From Promethearchaeota archaeon (GTDB lineage: Archaea > Asgardarchaeota > Lokiarchaeia > Sigyniarchaeales > SOKP01), in assembly GCA_019058365.1 (NCBI GenBank), contig JAHPZE010000004.1, positions 230,469-294,468 of the forward strand: a stretch of DNA of 64,000 bases, given 5' to 3'. The position numbers and the translations under genes were made by a program. The notes beneath the pieces were generated by a model, which was not told where the DNA came from, searched no databases, and was given only the letters and a program-made list of their open reading frames with translations. Of this stretch, positions 45,016 through 54,055 are shown piece after piece (position 1 is the stretch's first letter; each line of letters starts with the position of its first letter).

Positions 45016-46860
45016 TTAACTTCTATAAAATTTTTGATCAAAATTTAAAGATTTTAATTTACTTACGCTAGGTACTCCAGTTATAGGATCCCAATCACGA
45101 TATTTATAGTATAATTCTTTTAATTTGCTAAAATTTGGAGATCTTCCTGCTGACCCTCCACTTTCGAACGGTTTTAATAAAATTTGAGGTATTCTATCGT
45201 CTAAAGGGGTTAATCCCATTTTAATATTGAAAATTCTTTTCATATTCGCAATTCTTTCGCCATATAATTTAACTTCTTTAAGTCCAAACTTTAATCCTGT
45301 TGCGTATTTTATTATATCTGCATTTTGAGAAGGTAAAGGATTACAAAAGGAACACATTATCATTGAGCTATATAATGCTCTATAATCCATCAATAAAGAA
45401 CAACATTTAGCCATTTCCATATCGTCCTTATATGTATCAATTTGGTTAATACCTAGTTCATCTAAAGGAATACCCATTAATATATAATAAGCATCGCATG
45501 CATTATGAGAAGGACCACGGGGTCCTATTCCATAAGCAATTGACATTCCATAGTTAGAACGACAATCATGATATGTTACCTCCATTTTATCTACTGTTGC
45601 AATTTCCTCCTTGTTAATTCCAAATTTTTCAGCAAAGTAGTTAGAACCTTCAGCAAGGACATTTCCAATCCCTTCCCTTTTAACTATTTTTTCTAATAAT
45701 TGCTCAACTATTTCCATTTCTCCCCATTCAGGTTCTAAACCATCTAAATCTTTTGAATTTATATTCTTCATGTTATAGTGATAAATTATACTGCCAATAA
45801 CTCCACTTGTACTAATAGTATCAATTCCGAAGTCATTACACTTTTTATTAATATGAGTTATCGATTTTAAATCATCATTTAAGATTAAACTGCCAAAACC
45901 GCAGATTGTTTCATATTCAGGACCTTTAGTTTCATCAGTTTTGTATTTTCCTTCTTTAATTTCAATGATTCTTCCACATCCTATTACACAAGAATGACAA
46001 AAAGCTTGTTTTACTAATATTGTTTCTGCCATAGTAACCCCCGATAAGTTTCTTGCTTTTTCCCATTTAGGTTGTGTATGATATTTTATAGGCAATTCAC
46101 TTGTAATATTATACATATCAAGAGCGGCGGCAGTTCCATACTTACCTAACATTTGCGTCGTGAATGAAGATTTTACGTAATCCCTCGTGACCTTTATGGC
46201 ATTATCTAATTTTTCTTTGTCTGCTACATTGAGATTTAAATTAGTACCTTTAGCAATGATAGCTTTTAGCTTCTTTGAGCCAAAGATAGCGCCCATACCT
46301 GTTCTACCAGCAGCTCTTTGCTCAGAAATTATATTTGCATATTTTATAAGGTTTTCCCCAGCTAATCCTATACAAGCTACCTTTGCCTTATTGTCTCTAA
46401 CAACTTCCTTAAGCATTTTTGTTGTTTGGAACGTTCCCATACCCCATAAAAACTCCGCATTTTTAATTTTAACTTCACTATCGTTTATTTCAATATATAC
46501 AGGTTTTTCAGAAGCACCAATTATTTCAATACCATCGTATCCCGCTTTCTTCACTTCAGCTCCAAACCAACTTCCACAATTAGATTCCCCCCAAATTCCT
46601 GTTAATGGTGATTTAGAACATACAACCCATCTACCTGTATTCGGAGCAAAAGTTCCATTTAACGGACCTGTCATTATCATTAAAATATTCTCTGGAGAAA
46701 GAGGATCTGTATCTCGTTCTACCTTATCATATAGATAACGACAAGCATAACCAGCTCCTCCTAAGAAATCTTTTGCGATTTCTTCATTTAAAGGTTCAAT
46801 AAAAATTTCTTTATTTGTAAGATTAATTTTTAAAATCTTTCCTGTAAAAGAATGTAAAAT
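45016..46860 (-). CDS. tungsten aldehyde:ferredoxin oxidoreductase; ATT start proposed
   Basis: It oxidises aldehydes to acids with ferredoxin, using a tungstopterin and a [4Fe-4S] cluster. The cluster Cys are in AFCHSCVIGCGR and, near the end, MCSFCNP. The first canonical start ATG 46680 gives 554 residues and omits the family N-terminus. In frame upstream the DNA encodes HSFTGKILKINLTNKEIFIE and FLGGAGYACRYLYD, the AOR start region. Its first plausible codon is ATT 46860, 7 nt after GGTG; no ATG, GTG or TTG exists there. With it the length is 614, the normal size. Confidence 0.93.
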   Translation of the reverse strand: MLHSFTGKILKINLTNKEIFIEPLNEEIAKDFLGGAGYACRYLYDKVERDTDPLSPENILMIMTGPLNGTFAPNTGRWVVCSKSPLTGIWGESNCGSWFGAEVKKAGYDGIEIIGASEKPVYIEINDSEVKIKNAEFLWGMGTFQTTKMLKEVVRDNKAKVACIGLAGENLIKYANIISEQRAAGRTGMGAIFGSKKLKAIIAKGTNLNLNVADKEKLDNAIKVTRDYVKSSFTTQMLGKYGTAAALDMYNITSELPIKYHTQPKWEKARNLSGVTMAETILVKQAFCHSCVIGCGRIIEIKEGKYKTDETKGPEYETICGFGSLILNDDLKSITHINKKCNDFGIDTISTSGVIGSIIYHYNMKNINSKDLDGLEPEWGEMEIVEQLLEKIVKREGIGNVLAEGSNYFAEKFGINKEEIATVDKMEVTYHDCRSNYGMSIAYGIGPRGPSHNACDAYYILMGIPLDELGINQIDTYKDDMEMAKCCSLLMDYRALYSSMIMCSFCNPLPSQNADIIKYATGLKFGLKEVKLYGERIANMKRIFNIKMGLTPLDDRIPQILLKPFESGGSAGRSPNFSKLKELYYKYRDWDPITGVPSVSKLKSLNFDQKFYRS

Positions 46861-46867
46861 ATTAGAG

Positions 46868-46871
46868 CACC
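46868..46871 (-). promoter_or_regulatory. Shine-Dalgarno GGTG for AOR
   Basis: GGTG lies 7 nt before ATT 46860. The GTG inside it opens only GTG CTC TAA. Confidence 0.45.
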
Positions 46872-47024
46872 AATTAATATCTATTAAAAAATCTATTTAA
46901 TATGTAAAAATTCATTTTTTATTTAATTTATTTCTCGTTTATTTTTTATAACTAAAATTTGAATGGTAATACTTTATAGATCATTATATAAATTTTTTTA
47001 AAACAAGTAATTTCACTAATAAAT

Positions 47025-47531
47025 ATGAACTCGATAAAACATTTAAAATGGAGCGATCTTATCTCTCCAACAATGACCCCTGATGAATATTTCAAAATAT
47101 ATAAAGAAAAAATTAGTAAAGTCTATGAAAGTTATGAGCCAAAATCAGAGATCATTGAGAAGATTAAACAATTTCTTAAAAGTAAGCAAGAAAAATTAAA
47201 AATTGTTGTTTTAGGTGCTGATTGGTGTCCTGATTGTTCGAAACATATACCTAGAATGATTAAGTTAATAAAAAATATCAATACAAAAGATGTTACTTTG
47301 AAAATTTTATATGGTATAATGGTAAATGCATTACATAAACCGGAAGAAACAATATGGCACAAAAAGCGTTCACCACCAGAAGCAACGGATCCAAAGTTTG
47401 AATTAAAAGCCATCCCAACTTTTTATTTCTTCAATAAGAATGGTGAGTATATTGGTGTCATAGTTGAAAATCCAAAGTTAACTTCTACATTAGAAGAGGA
47501 TATTTTGGAGATTTTAGAGAAAAAGATCTAA
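47025..47531 (+). CDS. thioredoxin-like protein
   Basis: 168 residues with a thioredoxin-like core: VVLGADWCPDCSKH active site (WCPDC, about residue 66) and the cis-Pro region KAIPTFYFFNKNGEYIG. An N-terminal helical extension of about 55 residues precedes the core. It should act as a thiol-disulfide reductant in the cytosol; no signal peptide is present. It is divergent from the AOR gene. Confidence 0.85.
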   Translation: MNSIKHLKWSDLISPTMTPDEYFKIYKEKISKVYESYEPKSEIIEKIKQFLKSKQEKLKIVVLGADWCPDCSKHIPRMIKLIKNINTKDVTLKILYGIMVNALHKPEETIWHKKRSPPEATDPKFELKAIPTFYFFNKNGEYIGVIVENPKLTSTLEEDILEILEKKI

Positions 47532-47652
47532 GAAGTTTATAAGATAGCTTATCATTTTTTTATAATACCCTTTTCCATCTAAATTTTAATCATCTTGATA
47601 TTTAATTTTAAAATCATCAAAATTTAAATTTTAAATAAGTTATAATAATTTT

Positions 47653-49704
47653 ATGTCAAAATTAAAAGTAAAAAGAGTAATTATATTTAAGCACGGAGTA
47701 TCTTATTACATTCTCGAGGGTACTTTAAAGAGCTCTGGAAAATTTGAAATTGAGTTTAAGATTGATGAGATGAATGATGTATTAAAATCACTTTTTGTTT
47801 TAGATACAAGCAAAAAAGGGTATATATCCTCGATTTCTTATGATGCAGCATTAGATACTGACCAGGTACTAAAATCCATAATGTTAAACATTCCTGATAG
47901 AGATTCTTTTTCTTCCCTAGTAACACAAATAAAAGGAGCTGACGTTTTTTTAATCGTAGGGGGTGCTAAGAAAATTTCAGGGAAAATAATGGGAATCGAA
48001 TATACAGAAAAATTGACTAAAGATGAGAAGATTACTGAAAAGTTATTAATACTTCATCAAGATGATGGTACAATAACTAAATATAACTTTACAGAAATTC
48101 GTTCTTTAGAAATAATAAATGAAGAAATCAAAAAGGATTTGAAATTCTTTTTGGATACAGTTATAGCTGGAAAGAAGAAAGATGCTAAAAAAATAATAAT
48201 AAATTGTGAGTCTGGAGGAGAAGATGAAGTTGAAAGAAACATCTTCGTGTCGTATATTCGTGAAAGTCCTATCTGGAAGACTTCTTACCGTTTAATTATG
48301 AGCAAACAACAAGCTTTAGAGCAAAAATGTTTACTTTCTGGTTGGAGTCTTATTGAAAATACCACTAATCAAGATTGGGAAGACATAGAATTATCTTTAG
48401 TAGCTGGTATGCCAGTTTCATTCATTTATGAATTTTATAGACCTATTTTCATCCAACGACCAATAATTCAACCACCGAAAGTTTTAAGCGCTAGACCCAC
48501 AGAAATTGAAGAAGGATTGGAAATGGAAAAATTTGAGGATTATGCTATGGCAGAAATGGAAGCAAAACCAATGGCAATGAAAAAAAGAGCTATAGCTTCA
48601 ACTACAGGAGCTCGTCCTCCTCCTGCTCCTGGTGGTACTGGTGGATTTGGACGTATGCAAAGCATTATGTCTGATACAGAGGTTTATGATAAGGTGAAAT
48701 CTCAAGTCAAGACTCAAACAAAAGATTTGGGAGAATTATTTGAATATAATATTTCAAATCCAGTAACAATTAAACGAAAGCAATCTGCTTTAGTTCCAAT
48801 ACTTACTGAGTCGATTAAAGCAAAAAGAATTTTACTCTATAACAAAAATGAAAATGATCAAAACCCTAATGCTTGCCTGGAAATTACAAACAACACTAAT
48901 CTTACACTAGAAAGAGGACCAGTAACAATTATTTATGATGATAATCTTGCTGGTGAAGCTATTATCCCTTTTTTGAATAAAGATGATACGAGATTATTGA
49001 ATTTTGCTGTTGAACAAGCTATAATAATAAATCATGAACAGAAATCAGAGAATTTAACTGTACACAAAGTTACATTTAAAAGTGGTTACTCTTATGAATA
49101 TTATTTTACAAATTTAATGACCACCTATAAAATTAAAAATAAAACTGATGAAGAAAAGGAGCTTTACCTTGATCATCCAAAAACTTATGAATACAAAGTT
49201 ATAGAGAAACCTATAGAACCAGAAGAAACTGCTAATTACTGGCGATTCAAAATTACCTTAAAGCCAAAGGATGCAATTGTTTTTAAAATAAAAGAACAAA
49301 GAGAAAATTATTCAAGCATATATTTATGGAATTATAGTAAAGAGGATTTATTAAAACGAGTAGGTTTTTATGTCAAAAAGAAATTTATCGAATCAGATAT
49401 TGAAAATCTATTAAAAGAAATCGCAGAATTAATTAAAACTTTAAATGATTTAAGATCTAAACAAGAAAAGCTAGATGAAGAGAGAAACAATATGACTGAT
49501 GAACAATCTCGCTTAAGAGAGAATATCTCTGTTTTAGGGGATGATAGTCAATCAATTTCGCTAAAGGAAAGATACATAAAGAAGTTAAGCGATCAAGAAA
49601 GTAGATTTGAGGAAATCAATAAAGAACTTAAATTAATGGATAAGAAAATTAAAGATTTAAATAAAATAATTGAAGAAAAAATGAATTCACTTTCGTTTCC
49701 TTAA
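47653..49704 (+). CDS. DUF4139-like protein with C-terminal coiled coil
   Basis: 683 residues. The N-terminal beta-rich region starts VKRVIIFKHGVSYYILEG, the usual opening of DUF4139 proteins. The central part has SPIWKTSYRLIM and ENTTNQDWEDIELSLVAGMP, followed by a Pro/Gly-rich linker (about 315-340, GARPPPAPGGTGG) and another beta domain. The C-terminal 110 residues are a coiled coil. No signal peptide or membrane segment is seen. Function unknown; the methyltransferase gene follows after 32 bp. Confidence 0.8.
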   Translation: MSKLKVKRVIIFKHGVSYYILEGTLKSSGKFEIEFKIDEMNDVLKSLFVLDTSKKGYISSISYDAALDTDQVLKSIMLNIPDRDSFSSLVTQIKGADVFLIVGGAKKISGKIMGIEYTEKLTKDEKITEKLLILHQDDGTITKYNFTEIRSLEIINEEIKKDLKFFLDTVIAGKKKDAKKIIINCESGGEDEVERNIFVSYIRESPIWKTSYRLIMSKQQALEQKCLLSGWSLIENTTNQDWEDIELSLVAGMPVSFIYEFYRPIFIQRPIIQPPKVLSARPTEIEEGLEMEKFEDYAMAEMEAKPMAMKKRAIASTTGARPPPAPGGTGGFGRMQSIMSDTEVYDKVKSQVKTQTKDLGELFEYNISNPVTIKRKQSALVPILTESIKAKRILLYNKNENDQNPNACLEITNNTNLTLERGPVTIIYDDNLAGEAIIPFLNKDDTRLLNFAVEQAIIINHEQKSENLTVHKVTFKSGYSYEYYFTNLMTTYKIKNKTDEEKELYLDHPKTYEYKVIEKPIEPEETANYWRFKITLKPKDAIVFKIKEQRENYSSIYLWNYSKEDLLKRVGFYVKKKFIESDIENLLKEIAELIKTLNDLRSKQEKLDEERNNMTDEQSRLRENISVLGDDSQSISLKERYIKKLSDQESRFEEINKELKLMDKKIKDLNKIIEEKMNSLSFP

Positions 49705-49736
49705 TTCCAACAAATATTAATCTTTTTTATTATATT

Positions 49737-50441
49737 ATGCAAAAACAATTGGAAATCCCCCGTTTTAGAAGTTTAATATACCGTAGTGGGTGGCTCTATA
49801 ACGCAATTACTAGGAGATTATATAATCAAGATACAAAATTTCTTACAATTGCGTTACTAGTTGGAAAAGGTCCAAAAAAAGTTCTAGATTTGCCCTGCGG
49901 TACCGGATATTTAATGCGTTTTTTACATCCCACAATAGAATATGAGGGTGTAGATCTAAATCATCGATTTTTAAAACGAATAAAAAGTAAGGAACTTAAA
50001 CTGAGAAATATTAAATTAAAGAAAATAATATTATATCAGAAAAATATATTTGACTTTAAGAACTATCAAGGGGAGAAGAAGGATGTAATTGTTATTAGTG
50101 ATATTCTGCATCATATATACCCAAAACATTTTGATTTAATTAATATGGCTAAAAAGATCGCACATAAAGTTATAATTTGTGAACCTTATACCGTTAAACC
50201 TAAAGAGATTTCTGCCAGGGATAAGATTTTAAAGGTCGTTATATATTTAGGTAAATATTTGCCGAAAACTTTATTCAAAATAGTTGATTTTTTCTTTTTA
50301 GACAATGATGGTATTAATTCATACCAAAAAAGATCGCAGTGGAATCATAATAAAGAAAGCCTTAAAGATTTGTTTAAAGCAATGGGATTTAATAAAATCT
50401 ACAATATTCTTGATGAATATATTGGCATTTGGGAACCATAA
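49737..50441 (+). CDS. class I SAM-dependent methyltransferase
   Basis: 234 residues with the SAM site KKVLDLPCGTGYLMRFL, then YEGVDLN and DVIVISDILHHIYPKHF (motif IV region). The C-terminal part is hydrophobic and helical. It may act on a membrane lipid or quinone-like molecule, by analogy only. It lies 25 bp upstream of the permuted GTPase gene on the same strand. Confidence 0.85.
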   Translation: MQKQLEIPRFRSLIYRSGWLYNAITRRLYNQDTKFLTIALLVGKGPKKVLDLPCGTGYLMRFLHPTIEYEGVDLNHRFLKRIKSKELKLRNIKLKKIILYQKNIFDFKNYQGEKKDVIVISDILHHIYPKHFDLINMAKKIAHKVIICEPYTVKPKEISARDKILKVVIYLGKYLPKTLFKIVDFFFLDNDGINSYQKRSQWNHNKESLKDLFKAMGFNKIYNILDEYIGIWEP

Positions 50442-50450
50442 AAATGAGTA

Positions 50451-50460
50451 GAGGAGTGAT
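50451..50460 (+). promoter_or_regulatory. strong Shine-Dalgarno before the permuted GTPase
   Basis: GAGGAGTGAT is nearly a full anti-SD match and lies 6 nt before TTG 50467. It supports translation exactly at the permuted N-terminus. Confidence 0.7.
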
Positions 50461-50466
50461 ATCAAG

Positions 50467-51135
50467 TTGAAAATCACATTATCACTATGGGATACAGGAG
50501 GACAAGAACGATTTGATTTTTTTAAAACTGATTTTTTCAAAGGTGTTGCTGCATTAGGCCTAGTTTTTGATTTAAGTCGCCCTAATACATTTAATAAAAT
50601 AGATGATTATTTCAAAGAAATCAGGGACAGGTCTGGTAATATTCCTATTTTTTTAATTGGTAATAAGAACGATCTAAAGCAAGATATTGGAGAAACCATA
50701 CCTAAAGAAAAAATTATTCAAAAAGTAAATCAATATTACTTATTTGAATATATCGAAACTTCTGCTTCAGCAAATGAAAATGTGGAAAAATTATTTTACA
50801 GATTAGCTATTGCAGCTTTACTTGATTTTAAACCTAGGCTTGGAGAAATCGTAGATTCCAACCATTTTAGATTTAAAATTTTACTTGCTGGAGCTGCTGC
50901 AGTTGGGAAATCTTCACTAATAAGAACATTTACTAAAAAAAGCTTTGAGCAAGATTATAAATTAACTATTGGTTTAGACTTTATGATACAGGATCTTGAA
51001 ATATATGAAGATGATCTCCCAAATGAAACTCTGGAACTAATTAAAAAATCAATTAAAAGTTATAAAAAATTAATTAAAAAATATCGCAAGAGAGAAGAAA
51101 TATCTGAGATTATAGAAACATTAAAAGAAACATAG
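50467..51135 (+). CDS. permuted Ras-like GTPase (G3-G4-G5-G1-G2 order)
   Basis: 222 residues. It starts directly at beta-3 with G3 WDTGGQE (8-14), then G4 NKND (66-69) and G5 TSAS (98-101). After a short linker comes G1 GAAAVGKSS (142-150) and switch I Thr in LTIGLDF (T167), ending in beta-2 and a charged helix (about 184-222). All five G motifs occur once, but the order is rotated relative to Ras. A Shine-Dalgarno of GAGGAGTGAT supports this start. It could be a true circular permutation, or the second half of one GTPase joined to the first half of another after deletion. Confidence 0.82.
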   Translation: MKITLSLWDTGGQERFDFFKTDFFKGVAALGLVFDLSRPNTFNKIDDYFKEIRDRSGNIPIFLIGNKNDLKQDIGETIPKEKIIQKVNQYYLFEYIETSASANENVEKLFYRLAIAALLDFKPRLGEIVDSNHFRFKILLAGAAAVGKSSLIRTFTKKSFEQDYKLTIGLDFMIQDLEIYEDDLPNETLELIKKSIKSYKKLIKKYRKREEISEIIETLKET

Positions 51136-51183
51136 GAATATTTATTGAATTCTCAAAATTACTCCTTTCTGGGTATAATAGGA

Positions 51184-52179
51184 TTATACAAAATGTGTTT
51201 GGCTAGCAATCATATCTGCCTTATGGACTAAATTTGCTAGCTCATTCATATCTATTGGATAATATTTACTCCATTGACCATGATGGAATATGATTGCTTT
51301 ATACATCTCATCGTCATAGAACAAAACATCGTCATTTTTTTTGAGTACTGCTATTGCTTCTTCAATATGATAATGCCTCCCCTCATAATTGAACTTCCTT
51401 ACAATTTCATCATGAACTTTATCTAATTCTTCGCGTGCTACTGTAATCTTAGACGTAAAGTCTTTTTTTTTATAAGAATAATATGATACTTTTCCAAAAT
51501 CGTGATATATTGCAGTTAGTACTGCTTTTTTAACATCAACCTGATAACTCTTAGAGTTGCTTAACTTATAGGCATAATTTGTGACCAATAGAATATGATC
51601 AAATAGACCACCTTCATACCCTCCGTGAAAACCTCTTAAAGCCGCTGGCAACTTTCTTGCTTCTAATAAAATTTCCTTTACGACTTTTCTCGCTGAATCA
51701 TCGAGTTCAGAAAGATCAAAAAAGAAATCAAATCCCTTATAATCAAAATCTAATTGGTTTTTAAGATCTTTATTTATGAAATTATTAATGTCTAATAAAT
51801 CGATTTTATTACTCTGAGTTAGTTCAATTATTTTTGTAGTAAATTCTGTTAAAAGTCTGTGTGCTAATACTGAATCTTGACTATTTAAAATGTAGAAAAA
51901 TTTCACAATATGCTTACAAAATCTGTTATTTGGTTTCTTTCGTGCTAAATAATCAGGACAATCATGATATATCATATCATATAGGGTTTTCTGAGACATA
52001 TCAAAATTAAGCTTATATGGAATTAACTTATTACCTTGTACTTCTGCTTCAATTAATCCAATTTCTTTTTCTATCTTTATAATTCTTATACAATTATTTG
52101 AAATTGATTCTGCTCGATCTAAAGTATTTTTATCGCTTAAATTTTTAAGTATTTCTACAAAATTGTTTTGAATAACCAT
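51184..52179 (-). CDS. HD-domain hydrolase
   Basis: 331 residues. The HD superfamily phosphohydrolase motifs are GLFDHILLVT (first His), YHDFGKVSYYSYK (central HD pair) and IIFHHGQWSKYYP, in a helical core of about 170-331. The N-terminal 150 residues include a C-x-x-H arrangement (FCKHIVKFF). It should hydrolyse a nucleotide or phosphate ester; a relative of HD proteins acting on RNA or 2'-3' cyclic phosphates is possible but unproven. Confidence 0.85.
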   Translation of the reverse strand: MVIQNNFVEILKNLSDKNTLDRAESISNNCIRIIKIEKEIGLIEAEVQGNKLIPYKLNFDMSQKTLYDMIYHDCPDYLARKKPNNRFCKHIVKFFYILNSQDSVLAHRLLTEFTTKIIELTQSNKIDLLDINNFINKDLKNQLDFDYKGFDFFFDLSELDDSARKVVKEILLEARKLPAALRGFHGGYEGGLFDHILLVTNYAYKLSNSKSYQVDVKKAVLTAIYHDFGKVSYYSYKKKDFTSKITVAREELDKVHDEIVRKFNYEGRHYHIEEAIAVLKKNDDVLFYDDEMYKAIIFHHGQWSKYYPIDMNELANLVHKADMIASQTHFV

Positions 52180-52301
52180 TATTTTTTATAATAGTCTTGA
52201 AAATTATTTAAAACAATAGTCTCATATTAATTTAAGTTTTTAAACCAAAAAAAATTACATAATCATATCCTTATTATTTTAAAAAAATTAAGGTGTAAAA
52301 T

Positions 52302-52514
52302 TTGAGTATTGATGAACTACAAGAAGAAGTTGATAAGTTATTAGAAGAAATGGATGAACTTCAAGAAGTTTGTGACACACTTCCGCAATGTAATGAAGAT
52401 GATGGGTGTGCTACATGCGAAACTAATAAAAAAATTGAAGAACTTGAACAAAAAATAGAAGAGCTTGAAAATAAAGTAGAAGCATTGTTGGGAGAAGAAG
52501 AAGATGATGAATAA
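52302..52514 (+). CDS. small acidic coiled-coil protein with four cysteines
   Basis: 70 residues starting TTG 52302 after AAGGTG. Two acidic amphipathic helices flank a Cys-rich turn, VCDTLPQCNEDDGCATCE, giving a C-x6-C and CxxC pattern. This looks like a helical hairpin joined by a zinc or disulfide knuckle. It stands alone, 120 bp from the divergent HD gene. I do not recognise it. Confidence 0.6.
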   Translation: MSIDELQEEVDKLLEEMDELQEVCDTLPQCNEDDGCATCETNKKIEELEQKIEELENKVEALLGEEEDDE

Positions 52515-52584
52515 AATCTCCCTCTTATATTAATAAAAACTTTTCTTTTCTTTCTTATAATTCTCTAATATTTTTAATTTATCT

Positions 52585-53877
52585 TTATAGATTTTTAAAG
52601 AGATATCTCAAGTTTCTTGACATAATAAATTGTTGTATCTGTCTACTTCCTCCAATTATCTCTTGGATTCTTGATATGTTTACATAATCCTGCATAAGTG
52701 TATTATCACATAAGCCAGCTCCACCCATTAAATTTGCAGCTTCATAGCACACTTTCTTAGAAAGTAAAGCACAGTTATATTTGTATTGACTCCCTAGGGC
52801 AACAAATGCACGCGATATGTTTTCTGGTAGCTTACCTCCGTATTTCTCCATTTTTTCATCATAAGTTTCACAAAATTTCAAAATGCCATGAGTAAGAGCT
52901 GTTGTTTTGGCCATTAGGTCTGTCAATGTAAATCCAACTCCTTGAAATAACAAAATTTCCTTGTCAAATTGTCTCCTCATATTAGCATAAATAATTGCAT
53001 GTGCTAATGCTCCCCAACATTCACTCACACCTCTAACAGCAATAGAAATCCTTTCTGGGACCAATCCTTCAAAAAGGTGTTCTCTTCCTTTTCCCACAGG
53101 ACCCAATATATATTCCTTTGGCACTCTTAAATTACTAAAATTCTCTTTTCCTAAGTATAATTTTGGGACCCATGATATTCCTACTCGTTCACAATTCCAT
53201 CCTTCCCATGATGTATTGATAAGAAACTGTGCCATCAAGTTGCCATTGTTTTTTTCAGCAGTAGCATATGCAACTGCCCACTTTGACCTTGGAGCATTAG
53301 TATTAAAAATTTTAGTTCCATTTAAGATGAAACTCCCATCCTCCTGTTCCTGACATATAGTAAGCATATGAACAGCATCAGAGCCCCTTTCTGGTTCAGT
53401 AATCAATAAGCATCCTGGTGATTGACCAGTCACTAACTCCTTTAAGGCTTCAAGTCTTACCGGTACGTTATCATGATGCTCATATATGGGGTTAATACAA
53501 ATGACAGTTGCACCACTGCCCATAGTAAATTGAGGATCAAAAAAATCAAGCGCCAATATTCTCATAAAATCCATAGTCATTCCAAATTCCTTATAGTTCA
53601 AATCAATACATTCATACGCATGTTGGCGAGTTATATATCCTTGTTTACCAAAGTCAGGATACCATTCATAAACATCTTCTTCGAGACCATGTGTTATTTT
53701 TTTCTCTCTTTCATATTTTAAGCTAAAGTTTTGGACTTCTTTAAGAAAGGCAAATTGCTTTTCATTAAGCATAAGGGATAAATTCTCATTAAGAAAATTA
53801 TATCTATTAATTAGACTTAATTTTTCTAAAATTTCATCATTTATTACTTGAGTTTCAAATCTTCTGTCCATAATCAT
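52585..53877 (-). CDS. acyl-CoA dehydrogenase-like flavoprotein, copy 1
   Basis: About 431 residues of the acyl-CoA dehydrogenase fold. The FAD/substrate region is LLITEPERGSDAVHML (family: TEPxxGSD), and the C-terminal strand region is RIQEIIGGSRQIQQFIM in place of the common IYEGTxEIQR. The catalytic Glu is not certain; the first Glu of the GGS motif region (QEIIGG) may serve. The start is ATG 53877. It is divergent from copy 2 and both may share a promoter region. Confidence 0.88.
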   Translation of the reverse strand: MIMDRRFETQVINDEILEKLSLINRYNFLNENLSLMLNEKQFAFLKEVQNFSLKYEREKKITHGLEEDVYEWYPDFGKQGYITRQHAYECIDLNYKEFGMTMDFMRILALDFFDPQFTMGSGATVICINPIYEHHDNVPVRLEALKELVTGQSPGCLLITEPERGSDAVHMLTICQEQEDGSFILNGTKIFNTNAPRSKWAVAYATAEKNNGNLMAQFLINTSWEGWNCERVGISWVPKLYLGKENFSNLRVPKEYILGPVGKGREHLFEGLVPERISIAVRGVSECWGALAHAIIYANMRRQFDKEILLFQGVGFTLTDLMAKTTALTHGILKFCETYDEKMEKYGGKLPENISRAFVALGSQYKYNCALLSKKVCYEAANLMGGAGLCDNTLMQDYVNISRIQEIIGGSRQIQQFIMSRNLRYLFKNL

Positions 53878-54055
53878 CAATTTTTATTATATTGAGATGT
53901 AAAATCATAATGTTTGATATTGATATAATTTTTTTTAATTTTTTAAAAATAAAATTATTTAAAGAACTTGAACAAACCTTATTATGGAATATAAAGTTAT
54001 ATTTAAAATGAAATTCTATTCTATAAATTTCAAATTAAAATAATCAAATTTAGAG

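Noticed and set aside
50442..50466. Missing N-terminal half of the GTPase lying just upstream of the permuted gene
   Set aside because: The upstream sequence is the end of a methyltransferase gene in its own frame; no G1 motif is present.
51139..51183. Missing second half of the second GTPase downstream
   Set aside because: Only 45 bp separate the gene from the convergent HD gene; no G3-G5 motifs are there.
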